Assembly: GCF_003201285.1 (NCBI RefSeq)
Contig: NZ_QICS01000005.1
Location: 124,001-188,000, forward strand
DNA length: 64,000 nucleotides
Direction: 5' to 3'
DNA from: Lachnotalea glycerini
GTDB lineage: Bacteria > Bacillota > Clostridia > Lachnospirales > Lachnospiraceae
Shown: positions 61,782 through 64,000 of the stretch, piece by piece
How the letters are laid out: every line of letters starts with the position of its first letter
How positions within the stretch are numbered: the stretch's first letter is position 1
Made by a program: the position numbers and the translations under genes
Notes under the pieces: model-generated
What the model saw: only the letters and a program-made list of their open reading frames with translations
Database searches by the model: none
What the model was told of the DNA's origin: nothing

Positions 61782-62744
61782 ATGAACGAGATATTACAAA
61801 AAATTCAAAAAATTGGTATTGTACCAGTTATTAAGCTTGATGATGCAAAGGATGCAAAACCATTAGCAAAGGCATTATGTGACGGAGGTCTTCCTTGTGC
61901 AGAAGTTACCTTTAGAACTGCATGTGCTGCTGAAGCAATTAAAATTATGACGACTGACTTTCCTGAAATGTTAGTTGGTGCCGGAACCGTATTAACAATT
62001 GAACAAGTGGATGCAGCAGTTACTGCAGGTGCCAAATTTATCGTCAGCCCAGGCTTAAATCCCAAGATTGTAAAATACTGTGTTGATAAGGGTATTCCTG
62101 TAACACCGGGCACCTCTAACCCAAGTGATATTGAACAGGCAATCGAATTAGGTCTTGATGTTGTTAAATTCTTCCCCGCGGAAGCTGCCGGCGGAATCAA
62201 TATGATTAAAGCAATGGCTGCTCCATACGTAAATATAAAGTTCATGCCAACAGGCGGAATTAACGCGAATAACATAACAAATTATCTGGATTTCCCTAAA
62301 ATTATTGCTTGCGGCGGCAGTTGGATGGTAAGTGATGCTTTGGTAAAAGCTGGTAAATTTGATGAAATTACACGTTTAACAAAAGAAGCTGTAACAAGTA
62401 TGTTAGGCTTTGAATTAAAGCATGTGGGAATTAATGCTTCCAATGAGACTGAGGCTGATTCCACTGCAAACTCCTTTGAAAAAATGTTTGGTTTTGAAAA
62501 GAAAGCTGGCTCAAGTTCAATTTTTGCAGGAAGTGGTATTGAAGTTATGAAAACTCCATACCTTGGCGCTCATGGTCACATTGCAATCGCTACAAATTAC
62601 ATCGAACGTGCTAAATTCCATATGGAAATGCAAGGTTTTAAGTTTGACGAAAGCACAGCAAAAACAGATGACAAGGGCAACTTAAAGGCAATTTACTTTG
62701 TTGGAGAATTAAGCGGCTTCGCAGTACATTTAGTACAAAAATAA
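61782..62744 (+). CDS. eda: KDPG aldolase fused to a C-terminal VOC-like domain
   Basis: 320 residues, about 110 longer than ordinary KDPG aldolase. Residues 1-210 are a complete aldolase: PVIKL, catalytic Glu in AEVTFRT (E41, R45), Schiff-base Lys in DVVKFFPAEA (K129), and MPTGGINANNI. Residues ~212-320 look like a glyoxalase/VOC module (FELKHVGINAS ... EKMFGFEKKAGSSSIFAGSG ... HIAIATNYIERAKFHMEMQG). It splits KDPG into pyruvate and glyceraldehyde-3-phosphate; the added domain's role is unknown. First gene of eda-kdgK. Confidence 0.93.
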   Translation: MNEILQKIQKIGIVPVIKLDDAKDAKPLAKALCDGGLPCAEVTFRTACAAEAIKIMTTDFPEMLVGAGTVLTIEQVDAAVTAGAKFIVSPGLNPKIVKYCVDKGIPVTPGTSNPSDIEQAIELGLDVVKFFPAEAAGGINMIKAMAAPYVNIKFMPTGGINANNITNYLDFPKIIACGGSWMVSDALVKAGKFDEITRLTKEAVTSMLGFELKHVGINASNETEADSTANSFEKMFGFEKKAGSSSIFAGSGIEVMKTPYLGAHGHIAIATNYIERAKFHMEMQGFKFDESTAKTDDKGNLKAIYFVGELSGFAVHLVQK

Positions 62745-62805
62745 GAGATTTTTTTAGATATATTATGTTAAATACAAGATTATTCATGTAATGGAGGAAT
62801 TAATA

Positions 62806-63837
62806 ATGGCTAAAGTTATTACTATGGGTGAGATTATGTTAAGACTATCAACACCTAATAATGAGAAATTTATACAGGCAGATGAATTTGACGTAAATTA
62901 CGGCGGTGGAGAAGCAAATGTTGCTGTTTCTCTTGCTAATTATGGACATGACGCTGAATTTGTTACGGCTGTGCCGGATAATGAAATCGGTGAATGTGCC
63001 GTTGCAGCTCTTAGAAAATATAATGTAGGTACTAAAAATATCGCAAAATGCGGCGAAAGACTAGGTATTTACTTCTTAGAATCAGGCTCTTCTATGAGAC
63101 CATCGAAAGTGGTTTATGACAGAGCACATGCATCAATCGCAACTGCAACTGCTAAAGATTTTGATTTCGACAAAATTTTTGAAGGAGCTGATTGGTTCCA
63201 TTTTACCGGAATTACTCCTGCTGTTTCTGATTCTGCTGCACTTTTGACTGAAGAAGCTCTTAAAGCAGCAAAAAGACATAATGTGACAGTTTCTGTAGAC
63301 CTTAACTTCCGTAAAAAATTGTGGTCTTCCGAAAAAGCACAAAAGGTAATGACTAGCTTAATGCAATATGTAGATGTTTGTATCGGAAATGAAGAGGATG
63401 CAGAATTAGTATTAGGCTTCAAGCCTGGAAATACTGATGTTACAAGCGGAGATCTTGAGTTAGCCGGATACAAAGATATTTTTGAACAAATGGTAGCTAA
63501 ATTTGGATTTAAATATGCAATCAGTTCATTAAGAGTAAGCCACTCAGCGTCTGATAATGGCTGGTCAGCTTGTATTTACAAAGGAGAAACAAAAGAATTC
63601 TATCATTCAAAGGAATACAGCATACATCCAATTGTAGACCGTGTAGGCGGTGGTGACTCATTTGCAGCAGGTGTAATCTGCGGATTAGTGGACGGTAAAG
63701 ACTTCAAGGCTGCTCTTGAATACGGTGTAGCTGCTTCTGCTCTTAAGCATACAATTCCAGGAGATTTCAACCTCGTATCAAGAAAAGAAGTTGATACCTT
63801 AGCCGGTGGAGATGCTTCAGGAAGAGTTCAAAGATAG
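62806..63837 (+). CDS. kdgK: 2-Keto-3-deoxygluconate kinase (PfkB family)
   Basis: 343 residues from the ATG at 62806 (GGAGG eight bases upstream). PfkB signatures: VNYGGGEANVAVSLANYGHD near the start and VDRVGGGDSFAAGVICGLVD near residue 285, with the catalytic Asp. It phosphorylates KDG to KDPG, feeding the aldolase encoded 61 nt upstream. Kinase specificity is inferred from this pairing. Confidence 0.93.
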   Translation: MAKVITMGEIMLRLSTPNNEKFIQADEFDVNYGGGEANVAVSLANYGHDAEFVTAVPDNEIGECAVAALRKYNVGTKNIAKCGERLGIYFLESGSSMRPSKVVYDRAHASIATATAKDFDFDKIFEGADWFHFTGITPAVSDSAALLTEEALKAAKRHNVTVSVDLNFRKKLWSSEKAQKVMTSLMQYVDVCIGNEEDAELVLGFKPGNTDVTSGDLELAGYKDIFEQMVAKFGFKYAISSLRVSHSASDNGWSACIYKGETKEFYHSKEYSIHPIVDRVGGGDSFAAGVICGLVDGKDFKAALEYGVAASALKHTIPGDFNLVSRKEVDTLAGGDASGRVQR

Positions 63838-63860
63838 TTTTTATACTTTTATGATTTTAG

Positions 63861-63970
63861 TTCAAAGATTTACATTTCTTTGAATTGGAATAGATTTTAA
63901 TACCTATGCTCCATACTATGTTAACCCATTTCATATTATGGAGCATATCAATAGAATTTTGCCAAGTTCT
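63861..63970 (+). repeat. Inverted repeats downstream of kdgK
   Basis: TTCAAAGA (63861-63868) / TCTTTGAA (63877-63884), then TATGCTCCATA (63905-63915) / TATGGAGCATA (63937-63947), a perfect 11-bp pair, then AATAGAA/TTCTATT around 63950-63973. The U-runs are weak, so these may be terminators of low strength or operators for the next gene beyond the window. Confidence 0.45.
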
Positions 63971-64000
63971 ATTGTCCTAAATGATAATGTACCTTTTGCC

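Noticed and set aside
1-64000. CRISPR array, tRNA or rRNA genes
   Set aside because: No regularly spaced direct repeats and no cloverleaf or rRNA sequence were seen on either strand.

Overview
The window is AT-rich DNA from a low-GC Gram-positive bacterium. A flagellar late-gene regulon, forespore/mother-cell sporulation genes (spoIID, a spoIIQ-like gene, spoIIR, sipL), glycogen metabolism, a T-box and a pectin-sugar locus together suggest a motile, spore-forming, saccharolytic anaerobe of the Lachnospiraceae (Clostridium cluster XIVa). This placement rests on gene content and protein resemblance only; there is no rRNA in the window.

Layout. 1-10.9 kb (minus strand): flagellin start, fliT/flgN-like gene, fliS, fliD, flaG, csrA, fliW, flgL, two tandem flgK, flgN, flgM, with three sigma-D (sigma-28) promoters. 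A hairpin carrying a GGA loop sits just upstream of the flagellin Shine-Dalgarno, so the whole FliW-CsrA-flagellin control loop can be read here. 11-16.9 kb: blaI-blaR1 (plus) converge on a MecA-like class B penicillin-binding protein and a lipoprotein (minus). Both promoters carry the same dyad, so this looks like an inducible beta-lactam response module. 17-19.2 kb: padR and a MATE efflux gene with face-to-face promoters and matching dyads. 19.2-23.6 kb: an accessory patch with an orphan DEAH helicase plus small partner, a wrecked Tn916-type integrase and remnant small ORFs.

23.6-33 kb: housekeeping genes on the minus strand (lysS, greA, dusB, coaX, birA, argF, a patatin-like lipase, an SPFH protein and NfeD). 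33-38.2 kb: hemolysin-III-like membrane protein, GIY-YIG protein, spoIIQ-like and spoIID, and a GGDEF-EAL protein. 38.4-44.8 kb: glycogen phosphorylase and a type-2 ileS under an isoleucine T-box. 44.9-51.7 kb: murI, spoIIR, a GntR regulator, ispE, sipL and small conserved unknowns.

51.7-64 kb: a probable rhamnogalacturonan/pectin locus. It holds a GH105 unsaturated uronyl hydrolase, an LplABC-type oligosaccharide importer (binding protein and two permeases), and a membrane-bound AraC-type regulator with a likely direct-repeat site next to the transporter promoter. After ybaK and a PrcB-like lipoprotein comes an IclR (KdgR-like) regulator divergent from a KDPG aldolase fused to a VOC-like domain, and kdgK. 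Together these would import oligogalacturonide/RG fragments, release unsaturated uronate, and funnel KDG through KDPG to pyruvate and glyceraldehyde-3-phosphate; the isomerase/dehydrogenase steps are not in the window.
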